A stretch of DNA of 64,000 nt from Dictyophora rubrovolvata (taxonomy: Eukaryota > Basidiomycota > Agaricomycetes > Phallales > Phallaceae): contig CP114121.1 in assembly GCA_029959195.1 (NCBI GenBank), positions 2,294,001 through 2,358,000 of the forward strand, in the 5' to 3' direction. The translations under genes and the position numbers were made by a program. Below are positions 49,101-61,570 of the stretch, piece after piece. Every line of letters starts with the position of its first letter. Position 1 is the first letter of the stretch. The notes beneath the pieces were generated by a model that saw only the letters and a program-made list of their open reading frames with translations, searched no databases and was not told where the DNA came from.

Positions 49101-51974
49101 CGTTTTCCATCCCCTAAATCACTTGAAGGAACTGACTGTCCTGAACCTTTCGTTTAACGATATCCAAGAGATTCCGCCATTCTGGTTGCAGTCGTTGTCT
49201 CAGTTACAGAAGTTGTATCTCAGTGGGAACAAGCTCACCAGTCTTCCTTCGGAGAACATTGTTCACCTGAAGAAGTTAACCGAGCTGTTTTTGAACGGTA
49301 ACAAGCTTCAAACGTTGCCTGCGGAACTCGGGAAATTAGATAATTTGGCCGTTATTGATGTCGGCAGCAATATATTGAAATACAACATCAATAATTATGA
49401 GTTTGATTGGAATTGGTATGTTGCCTTTCGATCTTATTTGGATTAACCAACCCACTCCGCTTTGTTAGGAATTGTAATCCTCAACTCCGATATCTTAATT
49501 TGTCTGGCAATGAAAGATTGGTCATCAAGCCAGATTCACACTCGCCTCCTTCCATTCCAGTTGAATACACACATCTCAAGGATCTCCGTATCCTAGGCTT
49601 GATTGGAGTTAAAATCGATGAGACGCCTTTCCGCGATGAGACAACGGATATCCGACGTGTACGGCTCACTTCCCCTCGGGTAAATGGCATGTCCTACGGC
49701 ATCGCTGAGACGCTTGGAAAGCAGAAGCATGTTGGCATGTTCGATATGGTTCATCCTGAATTCCGATCAAGAAAGGATGAATGCCTTTTCGGCATGTTTG
49801 GCTTGTTAAAATCTCCCATCATTAGCTCTTCGCACTCACATTTCGTTTGTGAGCATTTCTCGAAAACGTTCAGCGAGGGTTTAGCGGAACTCAAGACAGA
49901 TGGCTCAGAGGGAGTCAACGATGCTCTAAGGAGAACATTTCTTCGGCTAAATATGCAGCTTTATGGGTATTTAATTAGGCCGAAGGAGTCGCGCAAACTT
50001 TCTACCGCCAGTAACATTTCCGGTTCTATCGCTGAACAGACTCAGCAGCTCAGTTTGAGAAATGGCGTGGAGGGTATCGTGATGTATCTCGTTGGAAAAA
50101 AGATGTATGTCGCGAATGTAGGAAAGGCATTGGCGGTTGTTTCCAGACAGGGCATTGCGCATCATCTTTCGATGAACCACGATCCATTTGATCGGAGGGA
50201 AACGGCCAGAATTCGAGCAGCCGAAGGATGGGTTTCGCCAAAGGGTCTTGTGAACGACGAGATTGAAGTTTCAAGGGCTTTTGGATACTATCACGTTCTT
50301 CCTGCTGTCAATTCGCGTCCGCAAATTAATGAATGGATACTTTCGGAAAGAGACGAGTTTGTCATCATCGCGAACCGTGGACTTTGGGACTACATCACCT
50401 ACCAAACGGCAGTGGATATCGCGCGGAATCACAAAGACGATCCAATGATTGCGGCGCAGAAACTGCGAGATTTCGCCATGAGCTATGGAGCCGACGGTAG
50501 TACCATGATCCTAGTCATATGTGTTGCAGATTTGCTTCGGCCAGAGCAAACTGCTTGGGATCCTGAGCTTCCGAAGCGCATACCGGGGCGGAAAAAGGAT
50601 GAAATCGTTGACAAAAAAATCACTCGTCTGGTACCCGAGGTTGAGCCACCTCGGGGGCATATTGCGTTGGTGTTCACTGATATCAAGAACTCCACTCTTC
50701 TTTGGGACAAGAATGCCGGTATGGCCACGGCGATTAAGCTGCACCATCATCTTCTTCGAAGGTTGTTACGACAGACGCAGGGATATGAAGTCAAGACAGA
50801 AGGCGATGCGTTCATGGTATCGTTTTCGGATGTCCTTTGTGCCGTTCAGTGGTGTTTCACAGTGCAAGTTCAACTTCTTCATGAACAATGGCCACTGGAA
50901 ATCCTAGAAAGCGAAGATGGCAAGGAGGTGTATGACTCTCAAAATAGACTTATTGCTCGTGGTCTCTCCGTGCGGATGGGGATTCATTGCGGAGTTCCTT
51001 ACTGTGAACGGGATCCAGTTACTCGACGCATGGACTATTTCGGACCCATGGTGAATCGGGCGGCGAGAATTATGGGATCAGCAGATGGTGGCCAAATCAT
51101 GTGCAGTCGGGATGTCATCAAAGAGATTAATGATCGCGTTTTGTTCCCTGGCCCGGACAAGTGTATCGATATAGACATGAATACGGACTTCGAAGGGCTC
51201 ATTATCAAGGAGGTTGGAGAGAGGCGAATGAAAGGGTTAGAAGAACCTGAACTCATCTCTCTCGTCTTTCCGAGAGAGCTTGAGGGTCGGCTCGAACTGG
51301 CTGGACTGCAAAATATACCTATCTCGCGAGATATACCCAAACTTGAAGAGGAACAATCTGAAATAGCTGTGCCTGAACAATCGATTATGTCGAATGGTTC
51401 ACCGCAGGATGATTCTCTTACGGGTTCCTCTGATCAGACCGAACGATCGACCGAATTTACTGAACCCGAGTCACCCCTTGGTATCGACCGATTCAAAGAC
51501 ACCGACAACTCTACAACTTCTTTACTTTCGCCGTCGTATAGTAAGAACTTCTGCCTGCCTCCACTATCACCATTTGCACCGTTCGTCAAGGAATTTACCC
51601 GAGACCTTCCTTTTCTCAAGGACGAAGTTAGTCCCATTACAAGTCCCGCTAAACCCCTGTTTCCCGAACCCGGCCCCGCTGAAACCTCTTTAGAAGATCA
51701 AGTTAAGCGTATTGCGCACTTGTGTTTGCGTCTCGAAGCCCTGTCGTCAATGCGAGTTTTTCGGACCGTTTCACAAGGCGCGTTGAGTTTAAACCCTGAT
51801 CTCACGGATGACCCTATGGTTTTTTATGCTGATCCGGATCTCCTGGTACCGTCAACAAAAGGTCGCTCTCCGTCAGAACTATGTCTTCTTCTTGACTCGT
51901 TTTCTATGCGCATTCAGAACGCTTTATCTACAATGCATTTATGGACGTCATCTCAACATCTACCTCATGCATAA
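46198..51974 (+). CDS. CYR1: fungal adenylate cyclase (RA-LRR-PP2C-cyclase)
   Basis: It makes cAMP for the PKA pathway controlling growth, nutrient sensing and mating in fungi. Exons 46198-47265, 47331-47595, 47645-49415 and 49469-51974 add to exactly 5610 bases, giving 1869 residues. Layout: a disordered Ser/Pro-rich head (to about 355), a Ras-association-like region (about 357-445) and leucine-rich repeats (about 450-1040, for example LEALDLSCNRL and LTVLNLSFNDI). A PP2C-like domain (about 1105-1390) begins NGMSYGIAETLGKQKHVGMF. The class III cyclase catalytic domain (about 1430-1635) shows LVFTDIKNSTLLWDKN, VKTEGDAFMVSF and DYFGPMVNRAARIMGSADGG. The tail is Ser/Pro-rich. An upstream GTG frame at 46165 is not needed; the ATG at 46198 is chosen. 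Very close to the usual family architecture. Confidence 0.97.
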
Positions 51975-52366
51975 CACATTTTTCTTTTTTTCATAGCATC
52001 CTCTCCGTACCATACCATACTTTTTTATATATTCTTATGTGTCGCTGTTTTACTATGTACTGTTTGTTCTATGCTTAGAGTTCTGTACCCTACTTAAGTA
52101 TTATTTACCCAAAATATGTCTCTTCCAACTAGGCTCGGACGAGCACGTTGACTGATTAAACTCGACCTGTTTGATCTTTTCTTTCTATTTTGATAATCTC
52201 ATCTACAAGATAAACTTCTTAGGCCTTGAGTAATCTGGGGCACGGGAGATATCTGCACGCGTGGGAACATTTTAGCAAAGCGAAATGTCACTGCTATTTA
52301 TTCTGTTCTCAACGCGTACCGCATTGGGTTGGAATAGAACTTTCTGGGAAATCCTTTCCACTTTCC
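51975..52366. other. spacer between adenylate cyclase and the deacetylase
   Basis: Pyrimidine-rich 3' flank of the cyclase (TTTTTCTTTTTTTC near 51980), then the presumed deacetylase promoter. The reading frame of the next gene stays open upstream to about 52226, but no earlier ATG is convincing. Confidence 0.5.
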
Positions 52367-55300
52367 ATGGACTTTCTAATCCAAAATGATTTTGAATCAA
52401 ACCTAGGCAATTCTGTTTTACTCGCGGAGGAGCCTGTCATACCATCGGGATCACAAATAGTCGACACACTCCCTCAGGCTGTGACGGAAGTGTCTATAGC
52501 TGAAGACGGGGAAATAATCGAAATTACTTCTAACATTCAAGATGAATTGAAACCTCATCGTACTTGCTACGTCTATGACCAAAGAATGCTTCAACATTGG
52601 CCACCTTTCGCACCAGACGACGAGGATAGTCATCATCCAGAAAGGCCACGGCGAATATCAACGATATATTCTATCCTGAAAGAAACATTATGCCTTAAAA
52701 ACATGCAAAAAATCCCAACTCGATCTCTTGAAAAGTTTGAAGCGATGTTGGTACATAGCGAAGATCATTGGGAGAAGGTTGAAGCCATAGAACGTGAGCC
52801 TTTGTGGATCGTTGAAGCCGTTCAATGCTAATCGACACCGTTTGTTCAGTGATGGATGATGAAGCTATCCTGGCATCTGAGGAATACTACGAACATCTCT
52901 CACTATATGTACATCGAGACACTCCTCAGGTTGCCAAACTAAGTGCTGGAGGTGTCATAGAGCTCTGCTTGGCAATCGCCAGAGGAGAATACAGGAACGG
53001 TTTTGCGATTGTCAGACCACCAGGACACCATGCTGAACCTGAAGAACACATGGGCTTCTGTTTCTTTAACAATGTCGCCATAGCTGCTCGTGTTATCCAG
53101 CAAAAGACAAATCTCAAAAAAATCTTGATTTTGGACTGGTACCCTACTTCTTTTTCTTCTCCTTGGGGCGTTTGTTAACCTTTGTATGCATAGGGATGTG
53201 CATCACGGTCCGCACACTTCAATTCATGATTCAATGACCCTGCTTATTTGACTCGTCATTTCTTAGGAAATGGTACACAACGTGCATTTTGGACTGATGA
53301 TACCGTTCTCTATATATCTCTTCATCGATATGAAATGGGCGCCTTTTATCCCTGTGGTACCTTTGGAAGCCTAGATTCATGCGGAGGAAGCAAAGGCCTT
53401 GGGACGTACGTGATGTCCTTTCATCTTCGATGATTATATTTAACTGTTAGAAGATCTGTGAACATACCGTGGCCAACGCCCGGAATGGGTGACGCAGATT
53501 ATCTATATGCCTTTGAGAAAATTGTTTTACCAATTGCCTACGAATTCGCACCAGAGTTCGTTATAAGTATGTCGATTTCCACACACCTATGCCAACTGAT
53601 AAATCAGTTTATTAAACAAAAACTCGTCCAGTTTCTGCAGGATTTGATGCAGCTGATGGCGATAAGTTGGGAGAATGCAACGTAACTCCCGCAGGCTTCG
53701 CTCATATGACTCATATGTTATGTAGTCTGGCAGGAGGAAAAGTGGCCGTGGCTTTGGAGGTTGGTTCCGCTCAATATCACTGTTTTTTAAAAATATCAAT
53801 TCCTGTGTTTTAGGGCGGTTATAACTTAGAAGCCAGTGCAAATTCCGCGCTTGCCGTCACTCGTGTTCTACTTGGCGATGCGCCTCCAGAGCTCCCGCCT
53901 ATGGTTGCCAGTGAAGAAGCCACGGAAACGATATGGCAAGTAGCTATAGAACAAAGCAACTACTGGAAATGCATGAATCCCAAGGCAGTTGAGCCGCGTG
54001 AAGGTATTTGTTTATAGCGATCTCGTCCCACTGTCGCTAAGAAAGCACACTTGTAGAATCTCAAGGACACACGATTTCCATTCCCGGTTCGTCTTTCCCT
54101 CGCCTTTATTCTCCTTGCTTTTCTGATTTTACTTCGTACGCAGAATTGTTGAATATATATAGATCAAATCATCTCTGTAACTCGTATGAAATGTTTCAGA
54201 TACCGCTTGTCAGTGAGACGCTGGAGTCAAAATTTAAAGGGCAAATCTTGTGCACGTATGTAATCTTCAACCACCGTTTTAGATATAACTCAGTGTACCT
54301 CCAGAAAGAATGTCTATACATGTACTCAGACGTTGATTGTGCTCATCCATGATCTGTAAGTGTTGTTCTTCACAAGCTTTGTTTTGTGAGGATCCTTGTC
54401 GACTTATACCTTTAATCAGCTGCAATCTTCGTGTAGAATTAGACGGGAAGGCTTATTGCAACATTCAAGAAGAGAAATCTTATTTGGTTTGTTCTTTTGA
54501 TAAATAGCGTCCTATCATAAAGATGAACATATGTTTTAGGAAGATACCACCACCGTACTCATTGACTGGCTAAATAGCACCGAAGACTATGCGTATATAG
54601 ACGTGAATTTGAATTCTCGTTTGATACCTCCGATGCTTCGTTCAAACGCCGTAAGCCTTCCTTGTTCATATCTCACTTGTCGTCAAAGCATAAATGATAT
54701 GACAGGAAAAATTAGCCATTAACTCAGAGATTGTAACTTATATTTGGGATAATTATGTTGAGTACGTGACCATGCTTTTTGTATGATCGATCATGTGTAA
54801 GCTCACTGGGTCATTCGATTCCAGACTCTCAGAAGCAAAACATGTTATCTTGATTTGCCATGGTTCGGGATGCCGTGGCACAATGGATTTACTAAAAAAC
54901 AGATGTAGGTTTGATTTCATTTTAGCTTCATTGATTCTTCATTTGACATACGATATATTCAATAACAGCAATTCAAAACAAAGTGCGCGGGATAGTTCAC
55001 ATCGCTGCGACCGGTTCACCACCTCGTGCTCCTCAGGATGATATGCAGATCTGGTATCGGAAGGTGAAGGACCTAATACTTCATACACCACCCAAATAGG
55101 CTAACGAACCCCACCAGAACTCCTTGGTTTTCGTATCTGAAAATAGTAGAGTATTGTCGGAGAAAGGAAAGATCCGGAGGAGTTATGGAAATGTATACAA
55201 GCTCCGTAAGCCAGCTGTCCGGAGTTCCCTATTCTTCTCATAACTTTGTTCTTAGCTTATGATACATCATCTCGTTTATTTGCTGCCGCCTTTCCGCAGA

Positions 55301-55395
55301 TCAAGGAATTCGTAATAGAACGAATACTTAGTGCTCGCACTTCAGAGCTTACTAACGGCGTTGACGCGCCTGGCAGTGCTAATGGAGTGTCGTAG
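52367..55395 (+). CDS. HDA1: class II histone deacetylase, HDA1/Clr3 type, with C-terminal Arb2 domain
   Basis: A zinc-dependent deacetylase that silences chromatin in an Hda1/SHREC-type complex. The ATG at 52367 opens a disordered head, then [14 protein letters not shown] and [15 protein letters not shown] mark the domain start. Catalytic pieces are clear: [46 protein letters not shown] (assembled over two introns at about 53140-53270) and [51 protein letters not shown] and [17 protein letters not shown] follow. Downstream the Arb2 part has [52 protein letters not shown] and [20 protein letters not shown]. The stop is at 55393-55395. About a dozen introns. Confidence 0.92.
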
Positions 55396-55646
55396 CCAGA
55401 GAAGGACAGCTGGGGCTTACTCATGTTTTCTCGGAACATTTTTCATCGCAATATACACATCATTTCACTTTTATTATTCCTGTAACAGTTATGTAGTAGT
55501 TTGTAATACGTCTAACTAAAAAGTAGTACAATAATATATAAACATTTCATTATCAACTTATTACAAATACCATTGCTTTTGATTCAATATGGAGCAAATA
55601 ATAATCATCAAAACTTCGCAAAAACCTCAAGTTTAAGCTTCGAGTT

Positions 55647-58600
55647 TTAGTCGCCGGCAGCAACAGCGGATTTGAGTTTCCTTTCAAAAAAGTGGTCTAG
55701 TTTGTTTTTTCGTGGTCGTAGGTGTAGAGCGGCTTCCAACTGATACTGAAGTCTATTGCGCAATCGGTTCATCGCATCTTTGGTCCTGGAACGATCTAGA
55801 TGTGCAGCTCGTGTGTCATCTAAAACAAGAAGTTAGACAAGAAAGTGATACTTCAACAAACCAACTTACTTATCTTGCCCAGAATTTTATCCAGATCACG
55901 ATAGGTCTCTTCAACAAACTCTTTACCGTCCACTTCTCTCGTATAGCCTTCAATATCAGACATAACCACCGAAAGAATATCCGTTTGAGTACCAAGGGCT
56001 TTATAATCCACTTCGCTATGGATTACCATTTTAAATTTACCAGGCGCGTCCTTCAAGAAGAGGTTTGAAATGTCTGAAAAGAGCGGGAAATTGCCGTATT
56101 GTTCTATGGTTACTGTGTCAAGGTCTCCTCCAAGCATGGTCCAAGCAATCCAACGACGCACACGGCCTGATGCTGAGCCGCATCCAGACAAAAGCTCCAG
56201 AAGACGTGCTTGATCGTCAATCGTGAAAGCCAGCTTCACAATAACTTGATGAATAGCTTTGAGAGTTGAAAGTTCAATCTGTTCACTGAAAGATTGTTCG
56301 GAAAGAATAGATTCGATGGTCGTGATCACTGCGCATCGAAGCGAAGAAGAAATCAATGTGTCCATTCCCAGAATCACCAACGCCTTTGCTAGACAGGGAA
56401 TTGTTGTTTCGGTTAATGCCCGCGTCCTATATAAGTTTTCAGAGCTCAGACCTACTCGCACGAGGTACAGATTCTGAGTAACATACCGAGAGACTACGGA
56501 TAATATAGTTAATAAAGAGGAAATAATGTTGATTTTTGACTTGGAATCTTCAACCGTTCTTAAACCGGTACTAACGCCCAAGATTTCTGTAACAGTTGTT
56601 CTTAAGCCCAGTCGCTGCAAGACCCAATGGATTAGTTCTTCCGTCAGCCAGCCTGCTGGGAATTGCTCTGGTTGTAAAGATAGAACGACTCTATAAGCAG
56701 ACGTGGACAACGGCACAGATTGAATAGTAAAAACTGAGAAAGAAGAAGTATATGTCAGCTTGCAATCCGGAACTCTGAGTGGACGTGAAATACAAACCGA
56801 GCTTGAAAAGCCACACGAAGAGTTCTGGTGATTGACAAACCTGAATGAGAGCACCCGAGTCGATCAATAACGCGGCCGTCTCATATTCTTAGGAAACAGT
56901 TAAGGAGATGTGAAAGAACAGAAGAAAGAATGGTATTCACCATATTCGCTCAGAGCACTTTTCAAGGAAGCGATCAGAGGTGATGCACCATCCTCAACAC
57001 GCAAATCAGGAAGCGTTTCTTCCGTGACCTTAGCAGAGTGTCATTTAGGTACTCGAGCAGCAAAGGACAAACACCTGGAATGATACATACCATAGTATGA
57101 TCGTCCCATACTGAAAAGCTCTCGGTTTTGACCAACATTTGTTCTTTGCGATTCTTTCGATCGTTTTGTAGTATTTTACCGATCGCATCAGAGGCCTCTT
57201 TACCCAGAATCGCTTCGCGGTCTTCGACTTTTACGTTTTGGTCAAGGAAGGGACTATCTGGGTCGGGCTGGTCATGGCTCGAATGGCTAGGACGTTGCGG
57301 CGTCTCAGCACGTTCATAATCCATAATATCGACACTTGTGGCCCGAGAACTAGTGGCCCGAGAAGTACTAGCTTGAAGGCTGGTCTCGGCAGCAGCTTTC
57401 AAATATACCGACTCTTTGACTATCTTGTCTAAAGGACATTTTTGGGAGGCAACTGCGGGCTTTGAAGAACGACTAGGTGGAGAGACTGAACGAACTAGGG
57501 ATAGTTTGACTTTATAATTCGGCGCGGGGATATCTTGGTGTCTAGCTGATCGTCTAACGTTTTGAGCAGGCGGATCTTCCGTTTTCCCCTTTAACTCGAT
57601 TCTAGACTCATATAAATACGACCGACGCCTTACGCCATAATAATAATACTCACGGAGGTTGAGGAGCTTTGCCTTTGCCCTTTCCAGACAAATCCAAGCT
57701 CAAGTCCAAACTAAGATCGTCAGAGCTGTCCGATAGGTTAGTTAGATCGGAATCGTCGTCCGAAGTAAGCCCTAACGACATTCGGCTCTTTAATTTTTCA
57801 GCTTCTAGAGCAGCTTCCCTCTCCGCCTTAACCTTTATCTCATTGATAATTGCCAATGTTCTGGCACTACATGGAGATAAAGTCGACGCTGAGTCGCTAA
57901 GATGGGCCAAATGCGCAGGCTTCGTTCCTTTTGTGTCTGCTTTTCCCTTGGCTAACGGTGATGGAAGAACAAGTTCTAATTCGTCTACTTCCATTTCTCC
58001 ATGCTGGCTACTGGGGATAATTTCGTTCTTTTTCGAGATAGGCGTCTTTATTGAAGATTGAAAACTGGCAAGCGGCGCAGTTAGTACCGGGACTCTGTCT
58101 AGCTCTTCGACATCGACATCGACATCCATTGAGAAAGTAGTTCCATCAATCGAGTTAGAGCGAGGAGACGTAGATGGAGGAGGTTCATATAGCTCGTTTT
58201 CATCATCAGCATCACTCTCCGAGACAGCCATAAGTGTTTTTTTTTCCGGAGAATGATATCTTGGACGTTTCAAGGGTGAAGGCCGCTTCACAATGTCAGC
58301 TTTGGGTGTCGATAATCTAGCCGAATCCTGTGAGGAATGAAAGAATGACGAAGACTTGATAGGGCTCGCGACTTTGTTCTTGGTGGGTAATTGCAAATTC
58401 TGACGTGGAGTAAGAGGAGAAAGGCAAGAGGACTTGCGAGCCTTTGGCGTAACATTCGTAAGGTCATTGTCCAGTAAGAGCACTATGGCGGGAAGCGCGG
58501 CATCATCATCAGAAGAATCTCCTGCCGAAATAACACTGAGAGTTCTTTTGGATTTGGGTCTAGAAGTACGACGAGTATCAGTGGGGTCCTGGGACGACAG

Positions 58601-58891
58601 AGTCGACTGGGAATCGGAGGACCGTTCTGAAACAGGTCGGGAAGTGGTTCTTGACTGTTTAGGATTGAGAGGTCGGGCGTCTTTTGATTTAGAGTTGGCA
58701 TTCTTTAGAGAGCTCGACGAGGAAGATGGTACGTTGTCATCAGAGGAGACAGAGACGACAGATCTCTTTTCTGAAGACGAGGATATTTCAATTATTTCAT
58801 CTACCCGACGCGCCTTGAGATTTTTGAGTTGCTTCGGAAAGAAATCGGTCACTTTTCTGTTCAGACAAGTTTCAACAATAGCTCTAGGCAT
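55647..58891 (-). CDS. uncharacterised protein with PCNA-box-like motifs at both ends
   Basis: The first ATG at 58891 gives MPRAIVETCLNRKVTDFFP; NRKVTDFF fits a PIP box (x-x-x-h-x-x-F-F) apart from Asn in place of Gln. A disordered Ser/Asp/Pro/Lys-rich region of about 400 residues follows (57654-58891). Then come KLSLVRSVSPPSRSS and LDKIVKESVYLKAAAE (about 57380-57600), and a helical, HEAT-like region (55853-56810). The last exon, 55647 to about 55825, ends RPRKNKLDHFFERKLKSAVA; KNKLDHFF is a second PIP-like match. The stop is at 55647-55649. Introns at 57600-57653, 57050-57090 and 56870-56900 keep frame. The domain was not recognised. DNA replication or repair is suggested only by these motifs and the promoter elements. 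Confidence 0.75.
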
Positions 58892-59756
58892 GTTTGCCAG
58901 CTGGTGGAGAGCGAGCAACGCGTACGGGCAACGCAGAAAGAAAAAAAGGAGTTAAAAATAAGAAAATGAGCGTGACCGCAAAAACGTTACGCGTTACGTA
59001 ACGCGTTTCGGAATGTCTTCGCGACCACCGCCCCGACATAGTATCTATTATCCCCGACCGAAATCTCGGGAAAAAATAAATTGCAATTCAAACTTGCCAC
59101 GCATTTTGAACGGCTAAAACGTAAAAAAAACGATTTTGTTTTATGTTTGGCTACATTCATGGCACGGGCATAGCAGAATTAAGCCTAGGAATCGACCGCA
59201 CTGTTTTGATGCCAGTCATAGACGTTTTCGCCGTGTGTAGTGTACATATATCCTTTGTTCAAAACATGATGCACGACACGAAGGCTTTCGTTAGGCGTGA
59301 TTTTCTTTGTTTGAGTTTGCTATGGCACACGCGTAAATCCAAGATTTGCAGATACGCGACATTCACATCTTGTCCCAAAAAAAACCATTTTTTTCTCTAA
59401 CGGAGGACGAGTTGGACCGCTCTATATCGCAACATTTTTTATTGGTCGAACGATTTTTTTAAACAGGCGGGCTGTCTCGAGCGCAGTGGAAATAAAAATT
59501 CCACGCTATATCATAGTAGTATGTCAGCTGAAGGACGATCTTGTTGGTCTTCAAATCTATTCGTCTTGCAAATCAGATATCAATAAACGCCTTCGATTAG
59601 AACCTAAACGCTACATAGGACCAAGTGTAAGATACATTTCTTAGTAAAATCGGGTATATTTAGTTGCTCAAAATGCTGTTAGCTTCTCGCATACTTATAA
59701 TCAGAATCTCTACAATCAACTTCTTTCTGGAGGGTTATAAGAGTGCCGAGGGGCAG
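58892..59756. other. intergenic region with clustered ACGCGT elements and a kinase 3' flank
   Basis: About 865 bases. The left third holds the ACGCGT elements described separately. The middle has an A-run and short frames (59143-59400) without domains. The right 155 bases are repeated at the right edge of the window. Confidence 0.55.
58918..59006 (-). promoter_or_regulatory. three MCB-type (ACGCGT) elements, two in an 18-base palindrome
   Basis: ACGCGT occurs at 58918-58923, 58989-58994 and 59001-59006. The last two, with TTACGTAA between them, make ACGCGTTACGTAACGCGT (58989-59006), a perfect inverted repeat. In fungi ACGCGT binds MBF and gives G1/S expression of replication genes. All three lie within 120 bases upstream of the start at 58891. 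A fourth lies near 59331. Confidence 0.6.
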
Positions 59757-59758
59757 CT
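59603..59758. repeat. kinase 3'-flank repeat, copy 1
   Basis: This stretch, from CCTAAACGCTACATAG to GAGGGGCAGCT, matches 63845-63986 in the same order, with small insertions and deletions. It is the 3' flank of the kinase-like gene on the minus strand. Confidence 0.75.
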
Positions 59759-61176
59759 ATAATGAAAACGTTGAGAACCAAGTCCGGGATGAACAAGTGG
59801 CAACATACGTACGTGAAGGAGGCAAAGCAGGCAGAGATCGAAAAATGTAACTGGCGGTCCGGAATAAATGGATAAATTCTTTAACTAAATAGGCCGGTGG
59901 AAATTTGATATCTGATTTAGGAACAATTCGAGATCGCAAACGAAACCCGCTTAAACGGGCCATGATATCGTTGAAACGTTTTATAACTTCTTCGATGGTG
60001 GGTCGCTTTGCAGGATCCTGTTGAGTCATATCTTTGGCTAGCGATAGCATGAAACCGAAATTAACATTGGGCTAGAGACTATTAGACTTGACGATAAAAA
60101 GAGTAGTAACTTGCAGCATTACTTCGACAAATTGGGTTTTGATCAAGTTTCCAAGATAATAAATATCAGTTGGGAAGGGATCACATGGAACCCTTTTTCC
60201 ATCAACAAGAATCGCATGTTCTGGTGCTGTCTTGTCACCACCCTTGACAGGAATCTCTTTATGGGGCTGGTCATCCCAGTACCAAGTTGAAATACCGTAG
60301 TCGATAAAATAATAGCGAGGCGGTCGTTCTGTTCGCGAATGGTGACGCGGCCTTCCGTGACCTCCCGGTTTCTTGTCAATTTCGAGAAAATCGAATCCTT
60401 CTGGGTATAGTTTAATTGAATCCATCATAATGTTCTGACTACAGCAATCCCTGAGAAAGATGATTTTAAAGAATAAATGTACGCAAAAAGAAAGATGACG
60501 ACATTACCTGTGAGCTATATTTTGATCATGTAAGAATTTCAAACCCTGAGAAAGCGTTTATCTTAATATGACATGAAGCTTAAGGTTGAAGTATAGAATA
60601 CTTACAGCGAAAATCTGCCTGAAGAAATCAACTGCTTCCCCGATTGTTCTCATAGGAGGATCGTCAAACGGGCGAAGTGGTGGCATGACCACAACGTGAT
60701 GGTGTTCATGATTAGGTACTTCAAGTACCTCGATGACAGGGACAGAGTGATTGTCCGGCTTGGATATAAACTCTTCTTGAGAGAGATACATGAGAATGGA
60801 TGCCTCTTGAGGTCCTGCATCTCTCCAAACTGACTTCATTATTACTCGAGCGTTGTCAGAAGTTCGAATTGCATCAAGAAGAGCAGTTGTCTGAATGAAA
60901 ATAAGATTCTGTTTTAGAAAACAATATAGCACGCTTTGACCATACGTGCATTCGTCTATAATCCTCGCAATCCAGAGGACTTTTGTTCGTCCCCGTCCAC
61001 GAGGGTATCCAGTTAGGATCATATCGAGGTCGTAGTTTATACCCATGTGAGAGTAACCAAGGTTGAAACTCCTTCCAAAACTGTTCTTCTGGGTTTAATT
61101 CCCCTGGGAGGGCGTTATAGTTTCTCGCATCTGCATTTAGTTTTTCGAGATATTGATCGTAGGTGAAAAGTGCCAT
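59757..61176 (-). CDS. atypical protein kinase-like protein (Agaricomycete-expanded family)
   Basis: The start at 61176 gives MALFTYDQYLEKLNADARNY. Later exons show ARVIMKSVWRDAGPQEASIL (the Lys matches the ATP lysine), VVVMPPLRPFDDPPM at the hinge and FFRQIFA then GLKFLHDQNIAHRDCCSQNI. The catalytic loop reads HRDCCSQN, so the usual Lys two residues after the Asp is not present. The metal-binding motif is IDYGIS (DYG in place of DFG). PFPTDIYYLGNLI and DPAKRPTIEEVIKRF are typical of the C-lobe. The glycine loop is not recognisable. This fits a kinase-like family common in mushrooms; activity is uncertain. The stop is at 59757-59759. At least five introns. Confidence 0.85.
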
Positions 61177-61570
61177 TCGAAACGATAAGTATAATAGTAC
61201 CAGCCTGAGAAGACGAATTTATTCCAAGCCACCTGCCATTCCCACGTCTGTCTTGAAGAACAATAGGAACAATGAACCAATTAGCGTGTGGGATTTAACC
61301 AATAACCGATCAGACTTCAAAACCTTATTTCTGAAGTCCAATGAATTTGGTGATGGAAAGAGATTACTAAGGATAAAACCAATTTGACGAGCAATCAATA
61401 GACTTTTTTCAAACGATTATACAGTATAAATTCAACTAACCGATACAATAGGAACAATACAAATTCAAACGATCTAATGTGTTGACAGGTGCCAGCATAG
61501 AAACAGAAGGCTATTAGCTCCCATTCAGATATTACTATTGCTCCTGTGATGCTCTTTTATATCCCCTTCT
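61177..61570. other. spacer without a recognised gene
   Basis: It lies between the kinase start and the 3' end of the next minus-strand gene. Only a short frame (61163-61387, plus) lies here; nothing is recognised. Confidence 0.5.

Noticed and set aside
58434-58955. 173-codon plus-strand frame
   Set aside because: It is antisense to the Ser-rich disordered part of the dual-PIP-box protein; the minus strand has the coherent spliced gene.
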